DNA of 64,000 nt from Aureimonas sp. SA4125 (lineage in GTDB: Bacteria; Pseudomonadota; Alphaproteobacteria; Rhizobiales; Rhizobiaceae), in contig NZ_AP025032.1 of assembly GCF_019973775.1 (NCBI RefSeq), positions 2,046,001 through 2,110,000 of the forward strand, given 5' to 3'. A program made the position numbers and the translations under genes. The notes beneath the pieces were generated by a model. The model did not search any database, was not told where the DNA came from, and worked only from the letters and a program-made list of their open reading frames with translations. This document shows positions 12,790 to 21,817 of this stretch, one piece after another (within the stretch, counting starts at the first letter, position 1; every line of letters starts with the position of its first letter).

Positions 12790-14010
12790 TCAGCCCCTGC
12801 GCGCCCGGCGAAAGGCCACGACCGCCCCGGCGAACCCGCATCCTCCGAACAGCGCGAAGGTCGAGGGGAAGCTGCCGAGCGCGCCGGCGACGAGGGCGAA
12901 GGTCGAGGGTCCGACCATGACACCGAGAAAGGTGTAGATCAGGACGCCCCCCGTCATCGCGCCGGCCCGTCCGGCGGGGGCATGCCGCGCCGTCTCGGCG
13001 AGGAGCACGCCGTTCCAGCCGAGCCACAGCGCGCCGTTTACCGTCATCAGCAGAACCTGCAGCGGAGCCGGCATGACATCCAGCCAGAAGAGCGCGACGG
13101 CACTGAGGCCCCCGGCAATGCCGAGGCCGCACAGCGTGACGAAGCCGCCGCCGAGCCGATCGGCGAGATAGCCCCAGCTGACGCGCCCGATCGCGCCCGC
13201 AAGCTGCATGGCCGCCGCGAGGGAACCGGCGGCCAGGATGGACCAGCCGGCGTTCTCGACGAGCGTCGTCACGGCAAAGGCGCTGAGCGACAGCTGGACG
13301 CCGGAATAGAGGAAGCCCAGCGTGGCGAGGGCCCGCAGGTTGGGATCGGCAAGGAGAAGACGCTGGTCCGCGAGAAAGCCGTTCGCCGCATTCGAGGCGA
13401 GAGACGCCGTTTTGACGGGGTGCAGGTCGCCCTGCGTCGCCTGCAGCAGGCAGGCGAGCACGACGGGGACGATCGCAGACAGCGCCAGTCCGCCCTGCCA
13501 GCCGAAAAACAGGGCGAGAAACGGGAAGGCGAGGCTCGCCAGCATGCCGCCCATAGGCACGCCGGCCTGCTTGATCGAGAAGACCAGATTGCGCCATCGC
13601 GCCGGCGTGATCCCCATCAGCATCTGTGACGCCGCCGGATTCTGGTAGCCGTAGCCGATACCGATGAAGACGGAACCCAGTATCAGGAGATCGAGGCGCG
13701 CGGCCGAGAAGCACAGGAGACCCGCGGCAAAGCAGGCAAGGCAGAGCTGCTCGACCCGCAGCGCCCCGAACCGGCGCAATGTCGCGCCCGCATAGGCGGA
13801 CGCGAAAATGCCGGCGAGATAGATCAGGCTGATCTGATAGCCGACGAAATGCGGGCCGATCCCGAGTGCCTTGCTGACGGCGGGAGAGATCGCCGTCAGC
13901 GCGAGGGCCGCGGCTGTCGCCACAACCTGCACTGCCGTCGCGCCCGCCAGGATGCTCCACAGGAGCGGGCCGGGGCGATCATCCGTCTCGGCATCGGAAA
14001 GGGTCGTCAT
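12790..14010 (-). CDS. MFS transporter (12-helix type)
   Basis: A major facilitator permease of 406 aa. The start at 14010 (MTTLSDAETDDRPGPLLW) follows from where the hydrophobic segments begin; the open frame upstream to 14238 overlaps threonine aldolase in another frame. Twelve hydrophobic segments can be counted. WGYLADRLGGGFV is a motif A-like cytoplasmic loop, and RWRNLVFSIKQAGVPMGG resembles loops of CynX/NarK-like carriers. It lies 61 bp downstream of threonine aldolase on the same strand, so the two may be co-transcribed. The substrate is unknown; an amino-acid-related solute is a guess from context. Confidence 0.85.
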   Translation of the reverse strand: MTTLSDAETDDRPGPLLWSILAGATAVQVVATAAALALTAISPAVSKALGIGPHFVGYQISLIYLAGIFASAYAGATLRRFGALRVEQLCLACFAAGLLCFSAARLDLLILGSVFIGIGYGYQNPAASQMLMGITPARWRNLVFSIKQAGVPMGGMLASLAFPFLALFFGWQGGLALSAIVPVVLACLLQATQGDLHPVKTASLASNAANGFLADQRLLLADPNLRALATLGFLYSGVQLSLSAFAVTTLVENAGWSILAAGSLAAAMQLAGAIGRVSWGYLADRLGGGFVTLCGLGIAGGLSAVALFWLDVMPAPLQVLLMTVNGALWLGWNGVLLAETARHAPAGRAGAMTGGVLIYTFLGVMVGPSTFALVAGALGSFPSTFALFGGCGFAGAVVAFRRARRG

Positions 14011-14071
14011 GGGCCGGCTCCGGCTTGGCAGGGCGGCTTCGGTCTCGCGTTGCCGGTCAACGCCGGCATGC

Positions 14072-15097
14072 TCAGGCGGCGCGGCGCGCGACCTTGGCGA
14101 AGACGTCGAGGGTGCGGGCGACGCCGTCTTCCGGAATGTCACGGTGGAGGACGAGGCGCATCTGTGGGCTGACCGCGGCGATGATGTTGGCGGCCTGCAG
14201 CGCGCTGGCGAGGGGCTTGAGCAGCGGCGCATCGACATGCAGCATCACCATGTTGGTCGCCGCCTGGGTGATCGTCACGCCGGCAAGACCCTGCAGGCCC
14301 GAAGCCAGTTGCCGCGCCTTGTCGTGGTCGGCCGCAAGGCTCGGGATATTGTGGTCGAGGGCATGGAGGCAGGCCGCGGCGAGGATGCCGGACTGGCGCA
14401 TCCCGCCCCCGAGCACCTTTCGCCAGCGCAGCGCCTTGGCGATCAGTTCGGCGCTGCCGACGAGGCAGGAACCGACCGGCGCCCCGAGACCCTTCGAGAA
14501 GCAGAGGGAAACCGAATCGAAGGGGCGGCAGATCTCGCCGATCGTCACGCCGCCGGCGACGGCCGCGTTCCAGGCGCGTGCACCGTCGAGGTGGAAGGCG
14601 AGGCCCGCCGAGCGTGCCAGCGCGCCCGCGGCCTCGACATAGGCCGGGTCGAGGACGCGGCCGCCAATGGTGTTTTCGAGGGTCAGAAGTTTCGTGCGGG
14701 CAAAATGCGGGTCGATCGGCTTGATCGCCGCGCGAATCCTGCCGAGCGGCAGCGAGCCGTCGGCATCGTGCTCGATCGGCTGCGGCTGGATGGAGCCAAG
14801 CACCGCCGCGCCGCCTCCCTCGAAGCGGTAGGTGTGCGCGCCCTGGCCGACGATGTACTCGTCTCCCCGCTCGCAATGGGCCATCAGCGCAGCGAGATTG
14901 CTCTGGGTGCCGCTGGGAAAGAACAGTGCCGCCGCCTTGCCCGCGCGGTGTGCGACCGCCGATTCCAGCTCCTTGACGGAAGGATCGTCGCCCCAGACGT
15001 CGTCGCCCACCGGCGCCTCGGCCATGGCCGCCCGCATCTCCGGCGAGGGCCGCGTCACGGTATCGCTGCGGAGATCGACGGTCTGGTTGCTCAACAT
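14072..15097 (-). CDS. ltaE: Low-specificity L-threonine aldolase
   Basis: PLP enzyme that splits L-threonine or L-allo-threonine into glycine and acetaldehyde. The protein is 341 aa from 15097 (MLSNQTVDLRSDTVTRPSPE), with AGGAAGCG as ribosome site. VDLRSDTVTRP is the hallmark N-terminus. The cofactor-binding Asp is in FHLDGARAWNAAV and the PLP Lys is in CFSKGLGAPVGS. It is followed by the MFS gene and lies 250 bp downstream of a peptide importer operon, separated by a strong hairpin. Family assignment is firm; the stereopreference (low-specificity versus allo) is not. Confidence 0.93.
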   Translation of the reverse strand: MLSNQTVDLRSDTVTRPSPEMRAAMAEAPVGDDVWGDDPSVKELESAVAHRAGKAAALFFPSGTQSNLAALMAHCERGDEYIVGQGAHTYRFEGGGAAVLGSIQPQPIEHDADGSLPLGRIRAAIKPIDPHFARTKLLTLENTIGGRVLDPAYVEAAGALARSAGLAFHLDGARAWNAAVAGGVTIGEICRPFDSVSLCFSKGLGAPVGSCLVGSAELIAKALRWRKVLGGGMRQSGILAAACLHALDHNIPSLAADHDKARQLASGLQGLAGVTITQAATNMVMLHVDAPLLKPLASALQAANIIAAVSPQMRLVLHRDIPEDGVARTLDVFAKVARRAA

Positions 15098-15303
15098 CGG
15101 ATGCGCTTCCTGTTGGTCTGTCCGCCCGTCGAAGTGCGTTGCGGCCGCATTGTCAATCGCTTGCAGCGACTTGCGGCCGTCATTTCGCAGCCTGGCGAAA
15201 CTCTTCGCCGCAGTCGTGGCCGCAAGGCCGCAATCCACCCCGTGCGACTGGGCTTTCGACCACCGGTCGTGCCGGCATCCCGGTCACGGTCCCGCGCGAG
15301 GGA

Positions 15304-15338
15304 GCGACCCGCCTGCCATTCGCCGGCAGGCGGGTCGC
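15304..15338 (-). terminator. Strong hairpin after the peptide importer operon
   Basis: GCGACCCGCCTGCC, a 7-nt loop and GGCAGGCGGGTCGC form a perfect 14-bp stem 9 nt past the stop of the binding-protein gene. There is no T run on the minus strand, so termination efficiency is uncertain; it may instead protect the mRNA 3' end. Confidence 0.65.
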
Positions 15339-15347
15339 CGGGCGTGC

Positions 15348-16862
15348 TCAGTTTTTCACGACGTCCTCGAGCCAGAAGCGGCCGAGCGGGTTCTGGTAGA
15401 AGCCGTCGATGTTCGAGCGCGTCACGTTGATGTAGGGGCTGTAGTAGAGGTCGATCCAGTTGACGTCCTCCTTGGCCGTCTCCTGCAACTTCACGTACAT
15501 CGCCTCGCGCTTGACCGGATCGGCCTCGGTACGCGCCTCGGCGACCAGTGCCTTCACCTCGTCGTTCTTGTAGCGGGTCATGTAGTTGAGGTTGGTGTCG
15601 TGGCCGAGGACGAAGGTGGTCTTCTGGTCGGGGTCGAGCACGTCGTTCGTCCAGTAGCCGACCGACACGTCGAAATCGCCGGCGACGAAGATGTCCCACT
15701 GGCTCGACGGGTCGACCTTGTTGATCGTCACGGTCACGCCGGCCTGCTGTAGCTGCTGCTGCAGGAGCACGGCGATCTGCTCGTCGACCTCGTCGCCGGC
15801 CTTGACGTTGTAGTCGAGGGTGAGGTCCGAGGCGCCGGCGGCCGCCAGCATCTCCTTGGCCTTGGCCGGGTCGTAAGGACGCTGGATATTGGCGGCGTTG
15901 TAGTAGAGGGCGCCCTTCGGAACGTAGGAATTGGCGACCTCGCCAATGCCGAAGGTGACGGCGTCGACGATGGCCTGCTTGTCGATCGCCATATCCAGCG
16001 CCTGGCGCACGGCCTTGTCGGCGAGCTTGCCCTTCTCGTGGTTGATGAGGAGGGCATCCTCGCGGGTCGAGGGGTCGAGCGTCACCTTGAGGTTCTTGTC
16101 CTCCTTCAGCGTCGCGACGCGCGAGAAGGGCACGAAGATCGCGGCATCCAGTTCGCCCGCCTGGACGTTCAGCATGCGCGTATTGTCGTCGGGCACGGAA
16201 ATCCACTCGACGCCATCAAGGCTCACCTTGTCGGCTTCCCAGTAGTTCGGATTCTTCTCGAGGATCACCCGATCGCCGCGGATCCACTCCTTTACCGAAA
16301 ACGCCCCGGAGCCGATGGGTGCTGAGGCGAAGCCTTCGGCGTCGGCCTCGATCGCGGCCTTCGGCAGGACAGAGACGTTCGGCAGCGCCAGCGAAGCCAG
16401 GAAAGGCACCGAAGGCTCCTTCAGCTTCACCGTCAGCGTCTTGGCGTCGGTCGCCACCGCCGTGTCGACGATGGTGTAGGAGGAGGACCAGAGCGAGGTC
16501 TCGGCATCGCGGATGCGCAGGAGCGAGAAGGCGGCGTCCTCGGCGGTCACGGGCGATCCGTCGGAGAATTTCGCGTCGCGCAGCGTGAACGTGTAGGTCA
16601 GCTTGTCGTCCGAAATGGTCCAGCTTTCGGCGAGGCCCGGCTCCAGCTTGGTGCCGGTCTTGTCGACGCGCACGAGGACGTCGAAGACATTGGAATAGAC
16701 CCAGTTGTCGACGTTCTGCGCGGAAGCGATGGGATCGAACGTGGTCGAATCCTCGCGGCGGCCGATGGTGAGAATGCCGGCGGCCTCGGCGATCGAGGTC
16801 CCCAAGGTGAGGCCGGCAAGCATGGTGGCGGCGAGAAGGCGGGTCATGCGCTGTCTGGTCAT
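15348..16862 (-). CDS. Peptide-type ABC transporter substrate-binding protein (SBP family 5)
   Basis: Periplasmic receptor of a Dpp/Opp-like importer, 504 aa. The start at 16862 has AAGGAGAA upstream and a signal peptide (MTRQRMTRLLAATMLAGLTLG... ending in AEA). The mature part begins with the family 5 pattern (GILTIGRREDSTTFDPIASA), followed by DLVESWTISDD-like and FSDGSPVTAEDAAFSL segments that are typical of peptide-binding proteins. Its ATG overlaps the stop of the upstream ATPase by 4 nt, which makes it the last gene of a six-gene run starting at the proline iminopeptidase. Ligand class is inferred from family and neighbours. Confidence 0.92.
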   Translation of the reverse strand: MTRQRMTRLLAATMLAGLTLGTSIAEAAGILTIGRREDSTTFDPIASAQNVDNWVYSNVFDVLVRVDKTGTKLEPGLAESWTISDDKLTYTFTLRDAKFSDGSPVTAEDAAFSLLRIRDAETSLWSSSYTIVDTAVATDAKTLTVKLKEPSVPFLASLALPNVSVLPKAAIEADAEGFASAPIGSGAFSVKEWIRGDRVILEKNPNYWEADKVSLDGVEWISVPDDNTRMLNVQAGELDAAIFVPFSRVATLKEDKNLKVTLDPSTREDALLINHEKGKLADKAVRQALDMAIDKQAIVDAVTFGIGEVANSYVPKGALYYNAANIQRPYDPAKAKEMLAAAGASDLTLDYNVKAGDEVDEQIAVLLQQQLQQAGVTVTINKVDPSSQWDIFVAGDFDVSVGYWTNDVLDPDQKTTFVLGHDTNLNYMTRYKNDEVKALVAEARTEADPVKREAMYVKLQETAKEDVNWIDLYYSPYINVTRSNIDGFYQNPLGRFWLEDVVKN

Positions 16863-17893
16863 GCGAATTCTCCTTTTGGGGCGGGAAGGCGGTTCGGGGT
16901 GGGGGAGGGCGACAGGCTGCCGGGCGGCAGAATGCAGGCCCAGCCGTGGTCGTCGGCACGGTTCAGCGACGGCGGCGGACCGCTGCGGCAGACGTCCTGC
17001 GCAAAAGCGCAGCGGGGATGGAAGGCGCAACCCGGCGGCAGCGCCAGCGGGCTCGGCGGCTCGCCCATAACCGGCGCTTCGGGCAGCGTATGGTCCGGAT
17101 CGATCTCGGGAATCGCGGCGATGAGGGCGGCGGTATAGGGGTGGCGGGGGGCCGAGAACACCGCCTCGGTCGGGCCCTCCTCGACGATGCGCCCGAGATA
17201 CATCACCGCCACCCGGTCCGAGAGCCGGCGCACGATGGCCAGGTCATGCGCGATGAAGATCAGCGTCAGGCCGATCTGTTCCTTGAGGTCGAGGAAGAGA
17301 TTGATGATCTGGCCCTGGATCGAGACGTCGAGGGCGGCGACGCATTCGTCGGCGATGACGAGTTTCGGCTCGACCGCCAGCGCCCGCGCAATGCCGACGC
17401 GCTGACACTGGCCGCCCGAGAGCGCCGCCGGTCGGCGCGATGCCAGCGCCGGATCGAGCCCGACCGTCTCCAGGAGCTCCGCCACCCGCGCCGCTTCCGC
17501 GCCGCGCGGGACCTTGCGGTGGACGCGCAGCACCTCGCCGAGCGTGGCGCCGACCGTCATCTTCGGGTTCAGCGCGCTGGCGGGATCCTGGAAGACCATC
17601 GCAGTCTCGCGCCGCAACCGGGCCAGCGCCTCACGGCGACCGCCGGAGACCCGGATGTCGTCGAAGTCGACATGGCCGGAATGGGAGGGCTCCAGCCCGA
17701 GGATGGCCCGGCCGAGCGTCGACTTGCCCGAGCCGCTCTCGCCGACGATGCCGACCGTCTCGCCGGCTGCGACCCGCAGGGAGACGCCATTGACCGCATG
17801 CAGAAAACGCGGCCGGAGCCCGAGTGCCCCGCCGCCGGGCGCGGCAAAGCGCACGACGAGGTCGTCGACCTCGAGGATCGGGCGCCCCGTCAT
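16859..17893 (-). CDS. Peptide ABC transporter ATP-binding protein (DppF-type)
   Basis: Second ATPase of the peptide importer, 344 aa from 17893 (MTGRPILEVDDLVVRF). Walker A is GESGSGKST, the ABC signature is LSGGQCQRVGIARAL (a Cys in place of the usual Gln/Arg), and Walker B is KLVIADECVAALD, in which Glu is followed by Cys rather than Pro. The C-terminal oligopeptide-type extension has PPGCAFHPRCAFAQDVC. The frame runs on upstream to 18736 but that part overlaps the other ATPase in a shadow frame. Both ends overlap neighbours by 4 nt. Confidence 0.93.
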   Translation of the reverse strand: MTGRPILEVDDLVVRFAAPGGGALGLRPRFLHAVNGVSLRVAAGETVGIVGESGSGKSTLGRAILGLEPSHSGHVDFDDIRVSGGRREALARLRRETAMVFQDPASALNPKMTVGATLGEVLRVHRKVPRGAEAARVAELLETVGLDPALASRRPAALSGGQCQRVGIARALAVEPKLVIADECVAALDVSIQGQIINLFLDLKEQIGLTLIFIAHDLAIVRRLSDRVAVMYLGRIVEEGPTEAVFSAPRHPYTAALIAAIPEIDPDHTLPEAPVMGEPPSPLALPPGCAFHPRCAFAQDVCRSGPPPSLNRADDHGWACILPPGSLSPSPTPNRLPAPKGEFA

Positions 17894-18888
17894 GCCGACA
17901 CCCCGAGATGGGCGGGATCGCCGACCGGGTGAAAACAGGCCGCCGACTCCGCCGGGCCGAAGGGCATCATCTGCGGCTGCTCGCTGCGGCAACGATTGGA
18001 CGCGTTGCCGCAGCGCGGATGAAAGCGGCAGCCGGGCGGCATGGCGGTCGGCGAGGGCGGCTGGCCCTCGATCGTGCGCAGCCGCGAAAGGACCGCAGCG
18101 CCGCCGGGCTGGCAGGCGATGAGGCCGGCGGTGTAGCGATGGTGCGGATGGCGCAGGATCTGGCGCACCGGGCCCTTTTCGCAGAGCCGCCCGGCATAGA
18201 GCACGGCGATGGAGTCGCAGAGCTGGGCGACGACCCCGAGATCGTGGGTGATGAAGATCAGCGACATGCCGCGCCTGTCGCGCAGTTCCTTCAGGAGCCT
18301 GAGCACTTGCGCCTGCACCGTCACGTCGAGCGCCGTCGTCGGCTCGTCGGCGATGAGGATCTTCGGGTCCGACGCGAGCGCCACGGCGATCATCGCGCGC
18401 TGGCGCATGCCGCCGGAAAATTCGTGCGCATAGGCGTCGGCCCGCGCGACCGGATCGGGAATGCCGACCTGGCGCAGGATATCCACCGCCTCCGCCTTCG
18501 CCTCGCGCCGGCTCGCGCCCTTCGCGACGCGCACCGTCTCGGCGATCTGCTCGCCGATGCGCATCACCGGGTCGAGATGGCTCGACGGGTTCTGGAAGAT
18601 CATGCCCATCTCGCGGCCGCGAATCCTGGCAAATTCCGTCTCGCCGAGCTTGGAGATGTCGCGCCCGCCGAGACGGATGGCGTCGGCCGAGATCGACAGG
18701 GTCGGCGAGGTGAGGAGCCGCATCAGTGCGCGACACGCCATGGTCTTGCCCGATCCGCTCTCGCCGACGAGGCCGAGGATTTCGCCTTGGCCAAGCGCGA
18801 AGGAGAGGCCGTCGAGGATGGCGCGGCGCGTCGTGCCGTCACGGCTCTCGACGGTCAGTGCCTCTACCGTCAGCACCGGCTCGCTCAT
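17890..18888 (-). CDS. Peptide ABC transporter ATP-binding protein (DppD-type)
   Basis: First ATPase of the importer, 332 aa from 18888 (MSEPVLTVEALTVESRDG). Walker A is GESGSGKTM, the signature is EFSGGMRQRAMIAVAL, Walker B is KILIADEPTTALD, and the switch His is in FITHDLGVV. The C-terminal PPGCRFHPRCGNASNRC motif is typical of oligopeptide/dipeptide importers. Upstream in-frame sequence to 19032 is a shadow of the permease gene. It overlaps the permease and the second ATPase by 4 nt each, consistent with translational coupling. Confidence 0.94.
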   Translation of the reverse strand: MSEPVLTVEALTVESRDGTTRRAILDGLSFALGQGEILGLVGESGSGKTMACRALMRLLTSPTLSISADAIRLGGRDISKLGETEFARIRGREMGMIFQNPSSHLDPVMRIGEQIAETVRVAKGASRREAKAEAVDILRQVGIPDPVARADAYAHEFSGGMRQRAMIAVALASDPKILIADEPTTALDVTVQAQVLRLLKELRDRRGMSLIFITHDLGVVAQLCDSIAVLYAGRLCEKGPVRQILRHPHHRYTAGLIACQPGGAAVLSRLRTIEGQPPSPTAMPPGCRFHPRCGNASNRCRSEQPQMMPFGPAESAACFHPVGDPAHLGVSA

Positions 18889-19760
18889 GGCCGGGCTCCC
18901 AGCTTCTCGCCAAGACCATCGGCGAGAAGGCTGAAGGCAAAGGCGAGCGCGACGATGGCAAGTCCCGGAAAGGCCGAGATCCAGGAGGCCTGGGTGATGA
19001 AGCCCTGGCCTTCCGCGACCATGATGCCCCATTCCGCCGAGGGCGGCTGCACGCCGAGTCCGAGATAGGAGATCGAGGCGCCGGCAAGCAGCACCAGCAC
19101 GCAGTCCGACATGGCGAAGACGATCGAGCCCGACAGCGCGTTCGGCAGGAGATGCCGGAACATGATGCGGAAGTGCCCGTAGCCGAGGCTGCGCGCAGCC
19201 AGCGCGAAGTCGCTCGACTTCAGGATCAGGATTTCCGCCCGGACGAGCCGTGCATAGGAGACCCAGCCGACAAGGGCCATGGCGACGTAGAAGCTTTGCA
19301 GCCCGGGCCCGAGCACGGTGATGATCGCCAGCATCAGGACGAGAAAGGGGAAGGCGAGGATGATGTCGACGAGGCGCATGAGCAGGGTGTCGACCAGGCC
19401 GCCGAAATAGCCGGCGATGGTGCCGATCGCCGTGCCGATGAGAAACGGGAAGGCAACGCCCAGAAAGGCCAGCTGCAGGTCGATCCGCGTCGCGTGGATC
19501 ACACGCGAGAGGATGTCGCGGCCGTAGTTGTCGGTGCCGAAGGGATGGGCGAGGGAGGGCGGGACGAGCCGCGCCGTGCCGTCCTGGACGATCGGGTCGT
19601 AGGGGGCGATGAAGGGCGCCAGCAGCGCGACGAGAACGAAGGCCGCCAGCAGAAATCCGCCGGCAAGGAGCGGCAGCGGCAGACCGGCGAGGCGCCGGCG
19701 CCTGCTGGCCGGCTCGGCGTCGAGCAAGGGGCGCGGGACGACGCCCGGCGAGGCGCTCAA
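18885..19760 (-). CDS. Peptide ABC transporter permease (DppC-type)
   Basis: Inner-membrane permease, 291 aa. It has the DppC-type N-terminal segment (LLAPFIAPYDPIVQD), the HPFGTDNYGRDILSRVIHAT motif and a binding-protein-dependent transport domain. The EAA loop reads AARSLGYGHFRIMFRHLLPN. Five or six hydrophobic segments are present. It overlaps the upstream permease stop and the downstream ATPase start by 4 nt each. Confidence 0.94.
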   Translation of the reverse strand: MSASPGVVPRPLLDAEPASRRRRLAGLPLPLLAGGFLLAAFVLVALLAPFIAPYDPIVQDGTARLVPPSLAHPFGTDNYGRDILSRVIHATRIDLQLAFLGVAFPFLIGTAIGTIAGYFGGLVDTLLMRLVDIILAFPFLVLMLAIITVLGPGLQSFYVAMALVGWVSYARLVRAEILILKSSDFALAARSLGYGHFRIMFRHLLPNALSGSIVFAMSDCVLVLLAGASISYLGLGVQPPSAEWGIMVAEGQGFITQASWISAFPGLAIVALAFAFSLLADGLGEKLGARP

Positions 19761-20695
19761 AACTTCACCCGCGGGTCGAGAGTGGCGGTAAGGATGTCGG
19801 CGAGAAAGTTGACGATCACCGTGGCGCAGGCAAACACCATCGCCACGGCCTGCACCACCATGTAGTCGCGCGAGAAGATCGCCCGCACCAGCAGCTGCCC
19901 GGTGCCGGGAATGGCGAAGACCGTCTCCACCACCACCGTTCCGCCGATCAGCCAGCCGATGTTGACGGCCAGGAGATTGAGCGTCGGGATGATGGCGTTC
20001 GGCAGGACGTGGCGGCGGAAGGTCATCTTTTCCGGGATGCCGCGCGCCCTTGCCGCGAGGGCCACGTCGGAGGACAAGCCGGCGATGAGGCTGGAGCGCA
20101 GGCTGCGCGTCAGGACCGCCGACAGCGACAGCGCGATGGTCAGCCAGGGCAGGACCATGTGGTGCAGCTTGTCGCCGAACGTCCGGCCATAGCCGGAGAC
20201 CGGGAAAAGCCCGAGCGTGACGCTGAAGACGATGATCAGCATGATCGCCAGCCAGAAGTTCGGCAGGCCGAGACCCGTCGTCGACAGCACCCGCACGGCC
20301 TGGTCGACAATGCCGCCACGGTTCTTCGCCGCGAGCGTCGCCAACGGCACGGCGATGAGAACGGAGAGGAGGACGGCGCCGATGACGAGCACGAGCGTCG
20401 GCTCGAGCCGGTCGGCGACGAGGCCGAGAACGTCGATCTTGTAGAGGATGGACTTGCCCATCTCGCCATTCGCGAGGTTCTTCAGGAAGTAGAAGTACTG
20501 CAGCCAGAGCGGCTCATCGAGGCCGAACTGGGCGCGGATCCGCTCCAGCGCCGCCGGAGTCGCCCGCGTGCCGAGGATCAGCCGTGCCGGGTCACCCGGG
20601 ATCGAACGAACCAGGACGAAGGTGATCAGGCTGATGCCGAAAAGGACGGGGATCAGCTGGAAAGGGCGCGTCAGGACAAAGCGGAAGCGATGCAT
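19757..20695 (-). CDS. Peptide ABC transporter permease (DppB-type)
   Basis: Inner-membrane permease of 312 aa, starting MHRFRFVLTRPFQLIPVLFG. The first helix, VRSIPGDPARLILG and the FGLDEPLWLQYFYFLKNL segment are typical of DppB/OppB, and the EAA loop is AARARGIPEKMTFRRHVLPN. It is the first transporter gene of the operon, 81 bp after the proline iminopeptidase stop. No terminator lies in that gap, so peptidase and importer are probably one transcript. Confidence 0.94.
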   Translation of the reverse strand: MHRFRFVLTRPFQLIPVLFGISLITFVLVRSIPGDPARLILGTRATPAALERIRAQFGLDEPLWLQYFYFLKNLANGEMGKSILYKIDVLGLVADRLEPTLVLVIGAVLLSVLIAVPLATLAAKNRGGIVDQAVRVLSTTGLGLPNFWLAIMLIIVFSVTLGLFPVSGYGRTFGDKLHHMVLPWLTIALSLSAVLTRSLRSSLIAGLSSDVALAARARGIPEKMTFRRHVLPNAIIPTLNLLAVNIGWLIGGTVVVETVFAIPGTGQLLVRAIFSRDYMVVQAVAMVFACATVIVNFLADILTATLDPRVKF

Positions 20696-20776
20696 CTCAC
20701 ACCTTCGCCGACCACGCCGGTACCGGCAAGATCGCGGTCTTTCGCGGCGCGACCGCCCCGGCTGCCATCCGTCCTG

Positions 20777-21670
20777 TCACGCTCTTCCGCCGCGGCGGGC
20801 GAGAAAATCGATCAGCACCGGAAAGAAGGCCGCCGGCTCCTCGAAGAACGGCATGTGGCTGGAGTTGGGAAACACCTTGAGCTCGGCATCCGGCAGCGCC
20901 TGCTTCATCCGCGCGGCGCAGGCGGGTGTCAGTTCGTCGTGCTGGCCGACGGTGATCAGCACCGGCACGGTGATCTTGTGCATGTCCGGGATGCGGTTCC
21001 AGTCCTTGAGGTTGCCGGTATAGGTGAATTCGTTCGGCCCCTGGATCGTCTCGTAAGGGCCCATGTTCCAATCCTCCAGCGAGCGCTTCACCGGTGCCGG
21101 CCATTCGGCGAGGCGACAGACGTGACGGTAGTTGAGAAGCGTCACGGCCGCCTGGTATTCCGGGTGCGACAAGGTGCCCTCGGCCTCGTGCCGCTGCATC
21201 ATCGCCACGGTCTCCGAGCCCAGCGCTTCCCGCAGGCGGTTCAACTCGCCGACGAGATGGGGAATATCGGCGGCCGTGTTTTCCAGCACCAGCGTCTTCA
21301 GCGCTTCCGGATGGGTCAATGCGTATTCGATGCCGAGCCAGCCGCCCCAGGACTGACCGACGAGGTGCACCTTGCCGAGGCCGAGCGCCAGGCGCACCGC
21401 CTCCACCTCCTCGACATACCTAGTGATCGTCCACAGCGCCGGGTCGGTCGGCCGGTCGGACTTGCCGGTGCCGAGCTGGTCGAAGGCGACGACCCGGTAC
21501 CCCTCGTCGACGAGGCAGGAATGCGAATCGCGCAGGTAGTCGCAGGGAAGTCCCGGTCCGCCGTTCAGGCAGAAGACCACGTCGTCGCCGCTGCCAAAGC
21601 TGTAGGTGACGATGCTGTGGCCGTGGACGTCGATTGTCCGGGTCTCGTCAGGGGCCATCTCGCGCCACAT
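20777..21670 (-). CDS. pip: Proline iminopeptidase-like alpha/beta hydrolase (S33)
   Basis: Peptidase-family alpha/beta hydrolase, 297 aa, expected to remove N-terminal proline or similar residues from peptides. The catalytic triad is Ser107 (GQSWGG), Asp245 (VGQHDELTP) and His272 (NSSHMPFF). The oxyanion motif is NGGPG (36-40) where classical enzymes have HGGPG. There is no signal peptide, so it acts in the cytosol on imported peptides. It is divergent from a LuxR solo and heads the peptide importer operon. pip genes beside LuxR solos are known from plant-associated bacteria (for example next to OryR, XccR and PipR). The ATG at 21658 is an alternative start. Confidence 0.9.
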   Translation of the reverse strand: MWREMAPDETRTIDVHGHSIVTYSFGSGDDVVFCLNGGPGLPCDYLRDSHSCLVDEGYRVVAFDQLGTGKSDRPTDPALWTITRYVEEVEAVRLALGLGKVHLVGQSWGGWLGIEYALTHPEALKTLVLENTAADIPHLVGELNRLREALGSETVAMMQRHEAEGTLSHPEYQAAVTLLNYRHVCRLAEWPAPVKRSLEDWNMGPYETIQGPNEFTYTGNLKDWNRIPDMHKITVPVLITVGQHDELTPACAARMKQALPDAELKVFPNSSHMPFFEEPAAFFPVLIDFLARRGGRA

Positions 21671-21730
21671 CGTCCATGTCCTTCATTTCGTTCAGTCGCC
21701 GACTCTATGCGCAGTCGCCGGGACTTGCGT

Positions 21731-21750
21731 AGCTATCACATTCGATAGGT
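21731..21750. promoter_or_regulatory. lux-box-like 20-bp dyad between pip and luxR
   Basis: AGCTATC, 6 bp, GATAGGT: two 7-bp arms with six matching pairs, the length and position of a lux box. Its centre is about 70 bp upstream of the pip ATG, which suits activation if transcription starts about 28 bp before that ATG. It is also just upstream of the LuxR reading frame, so autoregulation is possible. This is inference from symmetry and context. Confidence 0.55.
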
Positions 21751-21817
21751 CCGGCTTGCCATGATCCGCACAGAATGTAATCGTGATGAAAAGGAAGGCA
21801 GGGACGTTTTGACACTC

